Part shown: in pieces, positions 1 to 6,667 of the stretch | Layout: each line of letters opens with the position of its first letter | Numbering within the stretch: position 1 is the first letter of the stretch | From: JAUWOY01 sp034431315 | Lineage (GTDB): Bacteria; Chloroflexota; Anaerolineae; VGOG01 | NCBI GenBank assembly: GCA_034431315.1 | Contig: DAOUDK010000006.1 | Span: 1 to 33,038, forward strand | Reading direction: 5' to 3' | Length of the DNA stretch: 33,038 bases | Notes under the pieces: model-generated | The model's database searches: none | Seen by the model: only the letters and a program-made list of their open reading frames with translations | What the model was told of the DNA's origin: nothing | Made by a program: the position numbers and the translations under genes

Positions 1-115
1 CGGGTCGGAGACGGTATGCCCCAACCAAGTTAGCTATCATTTCCGTGCTTTATGTAAATCAACGCCGCTCAGTTTATTCAATCTCGATTTGTCTGAAAAA
101 ATGAGCGAACCCAGA

Positions 116-243
116 GCATTAGTGTCAACTTAAGACTTCGGAGGTTTCCGGCAGTGCCTCTGCTGGCAAAGTTACCTCGACTATCTAGTTGGTTTGCTGG
201 CGAAATCGCGTCTGAAAACCTCCGAAGTCTGGATCGCTCTCTT
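116..243. repeat. MITE-like repeat, left copy
   Basis: This 128-bp block recurs in inverted orientation at 32870-32997, with most differences confined to the middle. Inside it lies a 98-bp palindromic core (133-230) whose ends are the 15-bp inverted repeat AGACTTCGGAGGTTT and its complement. There is no ORF inside, so it would be non-autonomous. The flanking DNA of the two copies is unrelated, so the shared block defines the element. The family is not identified. Confidence 0.85.
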
Positions 244-266
244 AAGTTTACACTTGATTAGGCTTT

Positions 267-337
267 CCAACCTCTAATCTCCAACCTCCAATCTCCAACC
301 TCCAATCTCCAACCTCCAACCTCTAATTTCTAATTTT
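267..337. repeat. heptamer word repeat downstream of ilvN
   Basis: This is a run of imperfect 7-bp words alternating CCAACCT and CCAATCT, arranged as near-perfect 14-bp units. It begins about 65 bases below the ilvN stop and runs up to it. The same word family occurs at 2557-2626, 7706-7766 and 12736-12778, always in spacers of the two biosynthetic operons. No terminator hairpin was recognised in it. Confidence 0.75.
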
Positions 338-821
338 TCTGCCCATTGCTGCCGCGCACCATCGCCAGGCGGCCCGTACGCGCCAATTCTCGAATGCCGA
401 AGGGGCGCAGCAGGCTCGTCAGAGAATCCACCTTGTCCTCTGTGCCGGTGATCTCTATCGTCAACGAATCGGCAGCCACGTCCACCACCTTGGCTCGGAA
501 GATGTCCACCAGGCTGGTGATCTCAGAGCGGGTAGCGGCGTTGGCCGTCACTTTGATCAGGGCCAACTCCCGGATCACCGCCGGTTCGTCGGTCACGTCA
601 ATGACCTTGGTGACGTTGATCAGCTTGTAGAGTTGCTTCTCCACCTGCTCAATGATCGCTCTGTCTCCTTCGGTCACGATGGTCATGCGAGAGATGCCCG
701 GCGTCTCGCTGTGGCCGACGGTCAGGCTCTCAATGTTGAAGTTGCGGCGGCGGAAAAGGCTGGAAATCCGATTCAGCACGCCGGGTTTGTCTTCCATCAA
801 GGCTACCAGAGTGTGTCTCAT
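330..821 (-). CDS. ilvN: acetolactate synthase small (regulatory) subunit
   Basis: This is the regulatory subunit of acetohydroxyacid synthase. In the family it binds the catalytic subunit IlvB and mediates valine feedback inhibition at the first common step of Ile/Leu/Val synthesis. The 163-residue product has the usual family length. It opens with an ACT domain (about residues 3-76) containing MEDKPGVLNRISSLFRRRNF, followed by the typical C-terminal domain ending in the conserved GIRELARTGRLAM stretch. The ATG at 821 is chosen because an AGGAGG ribosome site lies just upstream. A longer in-frame opening to 956 would only add residues translated from ilvB and repeat DNA. The start lies one base beyond the ilvB stop, so translation is probably coupled. 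It is the last gene of the leftward ilv operon. Confidence 0.95.
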   Translation of the reverse strand: MRHTLVALMEDKPGVLNRISSLFRRRNFNIESLTVGHSETPGISRMTIVTEGDRAIIEQVEKQLYKLINVTKVIDVTDEPAVIRELALIKVTANAATRSEITSLVDIFRAKVVDVAADSLTIEITGTEDKVDSLTSLLRPFGIRELARTGRLAMVRGSNGQKN

Positions 822-822
822 C

Positions 823-2544
823 TCAATCTCCTCCTTTTTTGAGCTTTGAGCTTTGAACTTTGGAGTTCGGATTTGGTCTCCGCAGCATATTACCGATAGA
901 GCCGCCAGGCGCGACCATGGGATAGACGTTCTCCTCCTGCTCGACGACGAAGTCAATTAGAACCGGGCCGTCGGTGGCCATGGCTTGCTCGATGGCAGGG
1001 ACCACCTGGCTTTTCTCCCTCACCGTGGAGCCAGGGATGCCGTAGGCTTCTGCCACTTTGGCGAAATCAGGCCCCAGGAGAGGCGTGCCGGAATATCGTC
1101 CCTCGAAGAACAGTTGCTGCCATTGGCGCACCATGCCCAGGAATCCATTGTTCAGGATAGCCATCTTGAGGGGCAGCTTTTCCTGAGCTACCGTAGCCAA
1201 CTCCTGGATGTTCATCTGGAAGCCGCCGTCACCGGCTGTGACCCAGACCGTCTCCTCAGGCTTTCCCAGTTGAGCCCCGATGGCCGCAGGCAGGGCAAAG
1301 CCCATGGTGCCCAGCCCTCCTGAAGAGAGCAGGCCACGCGGTTTATGGTGGAGGAAGTACTGAGCCTCCCACATTTGATTCTGCCCCACGTCACTGACCA
1401 TGATGGCATTGCCCGCGGTGGCATGCCAGATATGGCGGACAACGTATGGGGGGACGAGAGCGTCGGTCTCTTGTTCCAGAATGTCGCGTTTGGCTGACTC
1501 AGCACGCCAATTATCAATTTTGCTTATCCAATCTGGATGGCTGGCTGGTTCGATCAGGGGGAGGAGGGCCTGGAGGACGTTCTTAGCGTCGCCGACGATA
1601 GGCAGATCCACTGACACGTTCTTGCCTATCTCCACCGGGTCAATATCAATGTGGATGATTTTTGCCTCAGGGACGAAGGTGCTGACTACCCCCGTCAGGC
1701 GGTCATCGAAGCGGCTGCCGATATTGAGGATCAAGTCGGCTTCTTGCAGGGCCTTATTGGCGTAGGCTTCGCCGTGCATGCCTCCCATCCCCAGGCAGAG
1801 GGGATGCGTTTCGGGAATGGTGCTGATACCGAGTAGGGTGTTGACCACCGGGATCTGGGCTTTCTCCGCCAGCTCTCTCAGCTCAGCTTCGGCGCCAGCG
1901 AGCATAACCCCGTGGCCGGCGATGATGAGGGGACGTTGGGCCTCGTTGACGAGCTGGGCGGCCTGCTTGATCTGGCGCTGATTGCCGATCAGGGTGGGGC
2001 GGTAGCCCGGAAGGCTCACCTCCTCCGGATACTCATATTCCACGCTGGCAGCTTGTGCGTCCTTGGCGATATCTATCAGCACCGGCCCTGGCCGCCCGCT
2101 GCGGGCAATGTGGAACGCCTCTTTGATCACCGTGGGCAGGGCTTCCACCTCGGTCACCAGATAGTTGTGCTTGGTGATAGGCAAGGTGATGCCCGTGATG
2201 TCCACCTCTTGAAAAGCATCTTTGCCGATTAGCGAGGTGGGCACCTGACCAGTGATGGCTACCACTGGCGAGGAGTCCATGTATGCCGTGGCCAGCCCAG
2301 TCACCAGGTTCGTAGCCCCTGGCCCTGAGGTGGCGATGCACACCCCCACCTTGCCCGTGACCCGGGCGTAACCGTCGGCGGCGTGGGCGGCCGCCTGCTC
2401 GTGGCGCATCAGGACGTGGTGGATGGGATAGTCGGGCAAGGCGTGGTACAGGTGGATCACCGCCCCCCCCGAAATGCCGAACGCTACCTCCACGCCCTCC
2501 CGCACCAAACTCTCCCAGACGATCTGAGCTCCACTTAGTTTCAT
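823..2544 (-). CDS. ilvB: acetolactate synthase large (catalytic) subunit
   Basis: This ThDP- and FAD-dependent enzyme condenses pyruvate with pyruvate or 2-oxobutyrate. The 573-residue protein shows the three family domains. The catalytic glutamate is E49 in RHEQAAAHAADGYA. The ThDP/Mg motif runs from GDGG (about 438) to NNGFLG (about 465), and RQWQQLFFEGRYS follows as in anabolic AHAS rather than pyruvate oxidase. The ATG at 2544 has a GGAGG site seven bases upstream. The in-frame extension to 2625 is translated spacer repeat and is rejected. The last 15 or so residues, rich in Lys and Ser, are encoded by a word repeat (TTTGAGCTTTGAAC-like) and look like a recent, non-functional tail. It lies between an orphan domain gene and ilvN. 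Confidence 0.96.
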   Translation of the reverse strand: MKLSGAQIVWESLVREGVEVAFGISGGAVIHLYHALPDYPIHHVLMRHEQAAAHAADGYARVTGKVGVCIATSGPGATNLVTGLATAYMDSSPVVAITGQVPTSLIGKDAFQEVDITGITLPITKHNYLVTEVEALPTVIKEAFHIARSGRPGPVLIDIAKDAQAASVEYEYPEEVSLPGYRPTLIGNQRQIKQAAQLVNEAQRPLIIAGHGVMLAGAEAELRELAEKAQIPVVNTLLGISTIPETHPLCLGMGGMHGEAYANKALQEADLILNIGSRFDDRLTGVVSTFVPEAKIIHIDIDPVEIGKNVSVDLPIVGDAKNVLQALLPLIEPASHPDWISKIDNWRAESAKRDILEQETDALVPPYVVRHIWHATAGNAIMVSDVGQNQMWEAQYFLHHKPRGLLSSGGLGTMGFALPAAIGAQLGKPEETVWVTAGDGGFQMNIQELATVAQEKLPLKMAILNNGFLGMVRQWQQLFFEGRYSGTPLLGPDFAKVAEAYGIPGSTVREKSQVVPAIEQAMATDGPVLIDFVVEQEENVYPMVAPGGSIGNMLRRPNPNSKVQSSKLKKGGD

Positions 2545-2556
2545 AGCTTCCTCCTG

Positions 2557-2626
2557 ATTTGGAGATTGGAGGTTGGAGATTGGAGATTGGAATCTAACGT
2601 CCAACTTCCAACATCCAACTTCCAAC
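2557..2626. repeat. heptamer word repeat upstream of ilvB
   Basis: Tandem imperfect words TTGGAGA and TTGGAGG give way to the opposite-sense words CCAACTT and CCAACAT, making a loose palindrome. It fills the 82-base spacer between the stop of the orphan aminotransferase-domain gene and the ilvB start. It belongs to the same word family as the repeat below ilvN. Confidence 0.7.
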
Positions 2627-3016
2627 TCATGGCCCTACGAAGCGAGACGAAGGCGTTCCGTTAGCCTGAGAAGCAAGGTCCATGTATTTAACGATGAGTC
2701 TTCCCAGGCGCTTGATGCCCTCCTCGATCTCGCCAGGCTCTAAATGCGAGAAATGGAGGATGGCGGTGTTGCGCTCATCGTGAGCAACTGGGCCGGGGAT
2801 GAAGGCCACTCCCTCCAGTTCGGACAGTCTCAGCAATTCCCTGGGGTCAATCTCCAGGGGTAGGACCACCCAAAGGGGGGCGTTCCCCTGCGGAGAGATC
2901 CAGGCGACCACGTGGGGAAGGTGGCGTCGCGCGGCCTGGAAGACGGCGTCGCGCTGCTCCTCCTGAGCGCCCAAAGGGTTGTGACTCTCGTAGACGAAAC
3001 GGATATCGTTTTTCAT
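2627..3016 (-). CDS. stand-alone C-terminal domain of a fold-type I aminotransferase
   Basis: The 129-residue product resembles the small C-terminal domain of class I/II aminotransferases of the LysN/MocR type. It has an AWISPQGNAPLWVVLP stretch, then VAFIPGPVAHDERN, then HFSHLEPGEIEEGIKRLGRL. In full-length enzymes these correspond to the region after the PLP-binding core. The PLP lysine and the whole large domain are absent, and no sequence upstream could supply them because ilvD ends only 20 bases away. The ATG at 3016 follows a clear AAAGGAG site. An alternative ATG at 3040 overlaps the ilvD stop. Its own ribosome site and tight operon position suggest it is expressed, but it cannot be catalytic alone. 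It could be a regulatory domain, a partner of a truncated enzyme elsewhere, or a relic. The similarity is judged by eye. Confidence 0.6.
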   Translation of the reverse strand: MKNDIRFVYESHNPLGAQEEQRDAVFQAARRHLPHVVAWISPQGNAPLWVVLPLEIDPRELLRLSELEGVAFIPGPVAHDERNTAILHFSHLEPGEIEEGIKRLGRLIVKYMDLASQANGTPSSRFVGP

Positions 3017-3036
3017 GATTTCTTCTCCTTTCTTCA

Positions 3037-4698
3037 TCAACTTTTGAAAACCGCGCCTGTGCTGGCCGAAGTGACAGCCTCGGCGTAGCGCTTCAGGTAG
3101 CCGGAGCTCACTTTGGGTTGCCAGGGTGGCAGGTCAGCCAGGCGACTCTTGATCTCTCCCTCTGCCAGCTCCAGGTTCAGGGAGTGGGCGGGGATGTCAA
3201 TGGCGATGGGATCGCCGTCCCTCACGATGGCCAGCAGGCCCCCGGCTGCCGCCTCGGGCGAGATGTGGCCGATGGCGGCCCCCTGGGTGGCTCCGGAGAA
3301 TCGCCCGTCGGTCAGCAAAGCTATCTCTCTGTCCATGCCCATGCCGGTGAGCAGGGAGGTGGGGGTCAGCATCTCCCGCATCCCTGGCCCGCCTCGCGGC
3401 CCTTCGTAGCGGATGACGATGACGTCGCCTTTCTGGAAGCGACCGGCCATGATCGCTGCGGTGGCCTCTTCCTCCGAGTCGAAGACCCGCGCTGGCCCTC
3501 GGTGGGTGAGCATCTCCGGGGCTACGGCAGCCCGCTTGACCACCGATCCTTCGGGGGCCAGGTTGCCGAAGAGCAGGGACAGGCCGCCAGTGGGCGAGTA
3601 CGGATCATTGAGGGGGCGAATCACGCCAGGGTCGAGCACCTCCGCTCCGGCCAGGTTGTCGCCCAGACTGTGGCCCGTCACCGTCAGGGCTCCGTCGTCC
3701 AGCAGGCCAGCGCCCATCAGTTGGCCCATCACGGCGGGTATGCCGCCCGCCCGATCCAGGTCCTCGATGTGGTGCTTGCCGGCGGGGCTCATCTTGCACA
3801 AGTGGGGCGTGCGCGCGCTGAAATCGTTGAGCTTAGTCAGCGGGAGATCCACACCGGCCTCGTGGGCTACAGCCAGCAGGTGCAGCACGGAGTTGGTGGA
3901 GCCTCCCAGGGCCATGTCTACAGTGAAGGCGTTGTTAAAGGCGGCTGCGGTCAGGATGTCCAAAGGCCGTATGTCCTTCTCCAGCAGCTCCATCACTTGC
4001 AGGCCTGCCTCTTTGGCCAGGCAGATGCGTTGCGCGCTGATGGCGGGGATGGTGCCGTTGCCGGGCAGGCCCATGCCCAGCGCCTCGGTCAGGCAATTCA
4101 TGGTGTTGGCCGTGAACATGCCAGCGCAAGAGCCGCAGCCAGGACAGGCCGCCCGCTCCAGTCGCTGCAAGTCCGCGTGGCTCATCTCGCCTCTGGCCAC
4201 CGCTCCCACGGCCTTGAAGACGTCGCTGAGGTCAACGTATTCCCCGTCCAACTGACCGGCCAGCATCGGCCCGCCGCTGACGAGCAGGGAAGGGATGTTG
4301 AGTCGAGCGGCGGCCATTAGCATAGCCGGAATGATCTTGTCGCAGTTGGGAACGAGAACCAGGGCGTCGAAAGCGTGAGCCTGGGCCACTATCTCCACCG
4401 AGTCGGCGATGAGCTCACGGCTGGGCAGGGAGTACTTCATGCCCAGGTGGTTCATGGCCAATCCATCGCAGACGCTGATGGTGGAGCACTCAAAGGGCGT
4501 GCCGCCGGCCATGCGGACGCCGGCAGCGGCGGCGGCGGCGATCTGGCGCAGGTGCGTGTGGCCGGGGATAACCTCGTTGAAGGAGTTGATGATCCCTACG
4601 AATGGCTGATCCATCTCCCGGTCAGTGCAGCCCACCGCGCGCAGGAGCGAGCGATGGGGGGCGCGCTCTATGCCTTGCTTCAGGGCTTTGCTTCTCAC
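3037..4698 (-). CDS. ilvD: dihydroxy-acid dehydratase
   Basis: This Fe-S enzyme dehydrates 2,3-dihydroxy-isovalerate or -methylvalerate to the 2-oxo acids in valine and isoleucine synthesis. The 553-residue length is normal. Family marks are GIINSFNEVIPGHTHL, VPNCDKIIPAMLMAA with a cluster cysteine, PGCGSCAGMFTANTMNCLTE with another, TDGRFSGATQGAAIGHISPE and the C-terminal DLPPWQPKVSSGYLKRYA. Translation is taken from a GTG at 4698 because AGGAGG lies nine bases upstream and homologues begin with RSKALKQG-like residues. It is the first structural gene of the operon, downstream of the leader peptide and attenuator described at 4946-5172. Confidence 0.96.
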   Translation of the reverse strand: MRSKALKQGIERAPHRSLLRAVGCTDREMDQPFVGIINSFNEVIPGHTHLRQIAAAAAAGVRMAGGTPFECSTISVCDGLAMNHLGMKYSLPSRELIADSVEIVAQAHAFDALVLVPNCDKIIPAMLMAAARLNIPSLLVSGGPMLAGQLDGEYVDLSDVFKAVGAVARGEMSHADLQRLERAACPGCGSCAGMFTANTMNCLTEALGMGLPGNGTIPAISAQRICLAKEAGLQVMELLEKDIRPLDILTAAAFNNAFTVDMALGGSTNSVLHLLAVAHEAGVDLPLTKLNDFSARTPHLCKMSPAGKHHIEDLDRAGGIPAVMGQLMGAGLLDDGALTVTGHSLGDNLAGAEVLDPGVIRPLNDPYSPTGGLSLLFGNLAPEGSVVKRAAVAPEMLTHRGPARVFDSEEEATAAIMAGRFQKGDVIVIRYEGPRGGPGMREMLTPTSLLTGMGMDREIALLTDGRFSGATQGAAIGHISPEAAAGGLLAIVRDGDPIAIDIPAHSLNLELAEGEIKSRLADLPPWQPKVSSGYLKRYAEAVTSASTGAVFKS

Positions 4699-4852
4699 TT
4701 CTTATTGCCTCCTCTCGATGGCTTATAAACAAAATGCCTTGGCCCTCACGGTCAACAAAACACCGCGGGCGAAGGCATCATTGCAGAATCGTCGTCGAAG
4801 ACGTCAGAGAGCAGGTCAACTCAGGCCTGCTTGATCGTTATTCAGTTGCACG

Positions 4853-4917
4853 ATGACTACTCGCCTGCTCCCGCTGGACCCTAGTCCAGCGGCCTCAGCG
4901 GACTAGGGTCCGCTGCG
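4853..4917. repeat. dispersed double-hairpin repeat, copy A
   Basis: Two adjacent hairpins are visible, with arms GCTGGACC/CTAGTCCAGC and CAGCGGACTAG/GGTCCGCTG. About 45 bp, from the CCTGCTCC word through GGCCTCAGCGG, recur in the opposite orientation at 19684-19735. It lies between the ilv attenuator and ilvD, so it will be part of the ilvD leader transcript. Confidence 0.7.
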
Positions 4918-4945
4918 AGCATAAGGTAAGCAGATACGACAAAAC

Positions 4946-4972
4946 AAAAAAACCCCTGGTTGGGGGGCTTTT
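4946..4972 (-). terminator. ilv attenuator terminator
   Basis: Read on the minus strand this is AAAAGCCCC, a 7-base loop CCAACCA, then GGGG and seven Ts followed by a T-rich stretch. It is a compact Rho-independent terminator with one bulged G. It lies 26 bases after the stop of the Ile/Leu/Val leader peptide and about 250 bases before the ilvD start. Termination before the structural genes is the expected outcome when branched-chain amino acids are plentiful. Confidence 0.85.
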
Positions 4973-5048
4973 CAAATTGCAGTCGGCTTACGTGTGCTTT
5001 ACCCCGATTGCCTCCCAACCACCATTAGCTCCTTAATGCTAAGGAGCT
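4958..5048 (-). promoter_or_regulatory. ilv attenuation region: alternative RNA pairings
   Basis: Three RNA segments can be traced on the minus strand. First, a perfect 9-bp hairpin with arms AGCTCCTTA/TAAGGAGCT (5027-5048) lies in the Leu-Leu-Ser-Ile-Lys-Glu-Leu codons. Second, GGTTGGGAGGC (5010-5020) lies in the last codons of the leader peptide. Third, GCCCCCCAACC (4958-4968) is the left half of the terminator. Segments two and three pair at 10 of 11 positions, forming an antiterminator stronger than the terminator stem. A ribosome stalled on the Ile/Leu/Val codons would leave segment two free; one reaching the stop would cover it. The pairings are seen; the mechanism is inferred from classical ilv attenuation. 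Confidence 0.8.
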
Positions 5049-5103
5049 CTACTAGGATGAGGCTAATAATGGTGATGGGATTATTCTTCGGGGTTTGGCT
5101 CAT
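4999..5103 (-). CDS. ilv leader peptide (Ile/Leu/Val-rich)
   Basis: This is a 34-residue ORF from ATG at 5103 to TAA at 4999, about 35 bases below the predicted transcription start. Residues 10-29 read ITIISLILVELLSIKELMVV: 13 of 20 are Ile, Leu or Val, using several codons for each. It ends 26 bases before the attenuator terminator, and its final codons form the antiterminator segment. The ribosome site is weak (AGGA about nine bases upstream). The design matches attenuation leader peptides such as IlvL/IlvG of enterobacteria, though the sequence itself is unrelated by eye. It is short and would normally be missed by gene callers. Confidence 0.85.
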   Translation of the reverse strand: MSQTPKNNPITIISLILVELLSIKELMVVGRQSG

Positions 5104-5143
5104 CGAAATGGGTCCTGATTCAATGTTAGGATCTTCGCTACAG

Positions 5144-5172
5144 ATTGTAGCACAGATTGAACCATTTGTCAA
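5144..5172 (-). promoter_or_regulatory. promoter of the ilv operon
   Basis: On the minus strand TTGACA (5167-5172) is followed by a 17-base spacer and TACAAT (5144-5149), a near-consensus sigma70-type promoter. Transcription would begin near 5137, placing the leader ORF about 35 bases downstream. A partner promoter pointing the other way lies 133 bases away. Confidence 0.85.
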
Positions 5173-5304
5173 TTTTAGGGCAACGCCCTTTGACAACGTC
5201 GTTGAAGCATCCTGAGTAGCGCGGAGCGCGTATCGAGGCGTGCTCAACGCCAACCTTGTTGAATTTTGCCCCCAAGTGAAATGCGCCTTCTGCCCACCCA
5301 TGAT

Positions 5305-5333
5305 TTGACAATTATCCCGAATTGTGGTATAAA
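5305..5333 (+). promoter_or_regulatory. promoter of the lysW-argH operon
   Basis: TTGACA (5305-5310), exactly 17 bases, then TATAAA (5328-5333). Transcription would begin near 5340, about 26 bases before the Arg-rich leader ORF. The 132 bases between this and the divergent ilv promoter (5173-5304) hold short hairpins such as GGGCAACGCCC, but no operator I recognise and no ArgR-like box. Confidence 0.85.
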
Positions 5334-5365
5334 GAGTACAGTTCGGAAATGGGAGCAGATATTCA

Positions 5366-5473
5366 ATGATGTCCTTCGGCAAGCGAAACTCCAGGCCAAT
5401 ACTGCCTAAGCGCCCTCGATCCAGGCGTTCGCTTTGGGGAGCTTCGCCGTGCCGAATATTGTTATGGGAGTAA
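5366..5473 (+). CDS. arg leader peptide (Arg-rich)
   Basis: This is a 35-residue ORF from ATG at 5366 (a second ATG follows directly) to TAA at 5471-5473. It contains seven Arg codons, CGA, AGG, CGC, CGA, AGG, CGT and CGA, six of them within residues 7-21, plus two Lys codons. It starts just below a near-consensus promoter and ends 38 bases before an intrinsic terminator ahead of lysW. A GGGAG lies 11 bases upstream. The simplest reading is an attenuation leader sensing charged arginine tRNA. Arg-rich peptides can arise by chance in GC-rich DNA, so the promoter and terminator context carries most of the weight. Confidence 0.7.
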   Translation: MMSFGKRNSRPILPKRPRSRRSLWGASPCRILLWE

Positions 5474-5511
5474 ATCTCACGTAATTACCTTTTGGCAAAC
5501 TGCAACCGCAG

Positions 5512-5553
5512 GCCGACTCTCCAGAAACATTGATTAGGAGGATCGGCTTTTTT
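5512..5553 (+). terminator. arg operon attenuator terminator
   Basis: GCCGACTCTCC (5512-5522) pairs imperfectly with GGAGGATCGGC (5537-5547) across a 14-base loop and is followed by six Ts. It lies between the Arg-rich leader ORF and the lysW ribosome site. Possible competing pairings exist: GGGGAG at 5436-5441 with CTCTCC at 5517-5522, and CGATCC at 5417-5422 with GGATCG at 5540-5545. Both are short, so the antiterminator is not settled. Confidence 0.65.
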
Positions 5554-5583
5554 GTTACCCAAAACTCGCAAGGAGGTGTCAAA

Positions 5584-5748
5584 ATGATCGAATGTCCCGA
5601 ATGTGCTGCTGAAGTGCAACTGGCCCCCGACGTGGAGGTGGGGGAAATCGTGGTCTGTTCCGACTGCGGTGCCGAGTTGGAGGTGATGGGCGTGGATCCC
5701 ATCGTCCTGGACCTGGCTCCGGAAGAAGAGGAGGATTGGGGGGAATGA
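5584..5748 (+). CDS. lysW: LysW amino-group carrier protein
   Basis: The 54-residue acidic carrier protein protects the alpha-amino group of glutamate or 2-aminoadipate during LysW-dependent ornithine/arginine or lysine synthesis. Intermediates are attached to its C-terminal glutamate. The product has CPEC and CSDC zinc knuckles and ends EEEEDWGE, matching the diagnostic EDWGE tail. Length is standard. ATG at 5584 follows AAGGAGGTG. It is the first structural gene of the operon, and lysX starts four bases after its stop. Confidence 0.97.
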   Translation: MIECPECAAEVQLAPDVEVGEIVVCSDCGAELEVMGVDPIVLDLAPEEEEDWGE

Positions 5749-5752
5749 CAGG

Positions 5753-6640
5753 ATGAGGGTGGGTGTGCTTTGTTCTCGCGTTCGCGTCGAGGAGAAGTTG
5801 ATCTTCAAGGCCCTGCGCGACCGGGGGGTGGATGGCGAAAGGATTGATGCCAACACCATCACCCTGGGCCTGTCGGAGGGCATCAACGGCTACGACGTGG
5901 TGCTCGTCCGCTGCCTGAGCCATTCGCGGGCCCTGTACGCCAGCAAGCTGCTGGGTGCCAATGGGCTGCGCACGGTCAATAGCTACGAGGTCATCGCCAC
6001 CAGCGGCGACAAGCTGTTGACCAGCCTGGCGCTGGTCAAGCACGGCGTCCCCACGCCGCGCACCCAGGTGGCCTTCACCCCGAAGGCTGCCCTGGAGACC
6101 ATCGAGGAGATGGGCTACCCGGTGGTGTTGAAGCCTCTGAACGGCTCGTGGGGACGGCTTCTGGCCAAGATCAATGATCGCGATGCGGCGGAGACGATTC
6201 TGGAACACAAGCACACCCTCGGCGGCCATCGTCATTCCATCTTCTACATTCAAGAATACGTTGACAAGCCCGGACGCGACATCCGCACCCTGGTGATCGG
6301 CGAGGAGGTCACGTACGCCATGTATCGCCGCTCTGCCCACTGGATCACTAACACCGCTCGCGGCGGGGAAGCGCTGCTCTGTCCCCTTAGCTCCGAGATC
6401 AGGGAGCTATCGCTGGCGGCGGCCCAGGCGGTGGGTGGAGGGATCCTGGCTGTGGACCTCCTGGAGACCGCCGACGGCCGCCTGCTGGTCAACGAGGTGA
6501 ATCACACGCCCGAATTCCACGGCGCCGTGAAGGCGGTGGATGTGGACATCGCAGGCAAAATGGCGGATTACGTGTTGCAGTTAGTCGGGTGGTCAGGTGG
6601 TCCTTGGTCGGGTGGTCACGTGTCTCTTTCGACCATCTAA
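5753..6640 (+). CDS. lysX: LysW-glutamate/aminoadipate ligase (ATP-grasp)
   Basis: This ATP-grasp ligase joins the amino group of Glu or 2-aminoadipate to the LysW C-terminus. The 295-residue protein shows the RimK/LysX layout: an N-terminal domain starting RVGVLCSRVRVEEK, the central YPVVLKPLNGSWGRLL nucleotide-binding strand, HWITNTARGGEA and the metal site in LVNEVNHTPEF. The co-located argG and argH and the Arg-rich leader suggest glutamate as substrate (an ArgX-like role), but I could not call specificity from the sequence. The last 17 or so residues (GWSGGPWSGGHVSLSTI) are encoded by GGTGGTC-type repeat words and look like a late extension beyond the family's usual end. Confidence 0.93.
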   Translation: MRVGVLCSRVRVEEKLIFKALRDRGVDGERIDANTITLGLSEGINGYDVVLVRCLSHSRALYASKLLGANGLRTVNSYEVIATSGDKLLTSLALVKHGVPTPRTQVAFTPKAALETIEEMGYPVVLKPLNGSWGRLLAKINDRDAAETILEHKHTLGGHRHSIFYIQEYVDKPGRDIRTLVIGEEVTYAMYRRSAHWITNTARGGEALLCPLSSEIRELSLAAAQAVGGGILAVDLLETADGRLLVNEVNHTPEFHGAVKAVDVDIAGKMADYVLQLVGWSGGPWSGGHVSLSTI

Positions 6641-6667
6641 CCATCTGACCAATCCAGGAGAGAGTCT

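Noticed and set aside
267..337. CRISPR array
   Set aside because: The units are 7-14 bp with no spacers and no cas genes nearby.
822..956. N-terminal extension of IlvN
   Set aside because: The extra 45 residues are out-of-frame ilvB sequence and repeat words; the internal ATG with AGGAGG matches the family start.
3118..4320. 400-residue rightward ORF opposite ilvD
   Set aside because: It is a shadow on the opposite strand of a well-supported ilvD gene, with no ribosome site and composition typical of antisense frames in GC-rich DNA. The same applies to the long rightward frames at 27047-28147 and 31227-32537.
4699..5137. T-box riboswitch upstream of ilvD
   Set aside because: No T-box consensus (AGGGTGG..ACCGCG) is seen, whereas a leader ORF with matching codons and an antiterminator explains the terminator.
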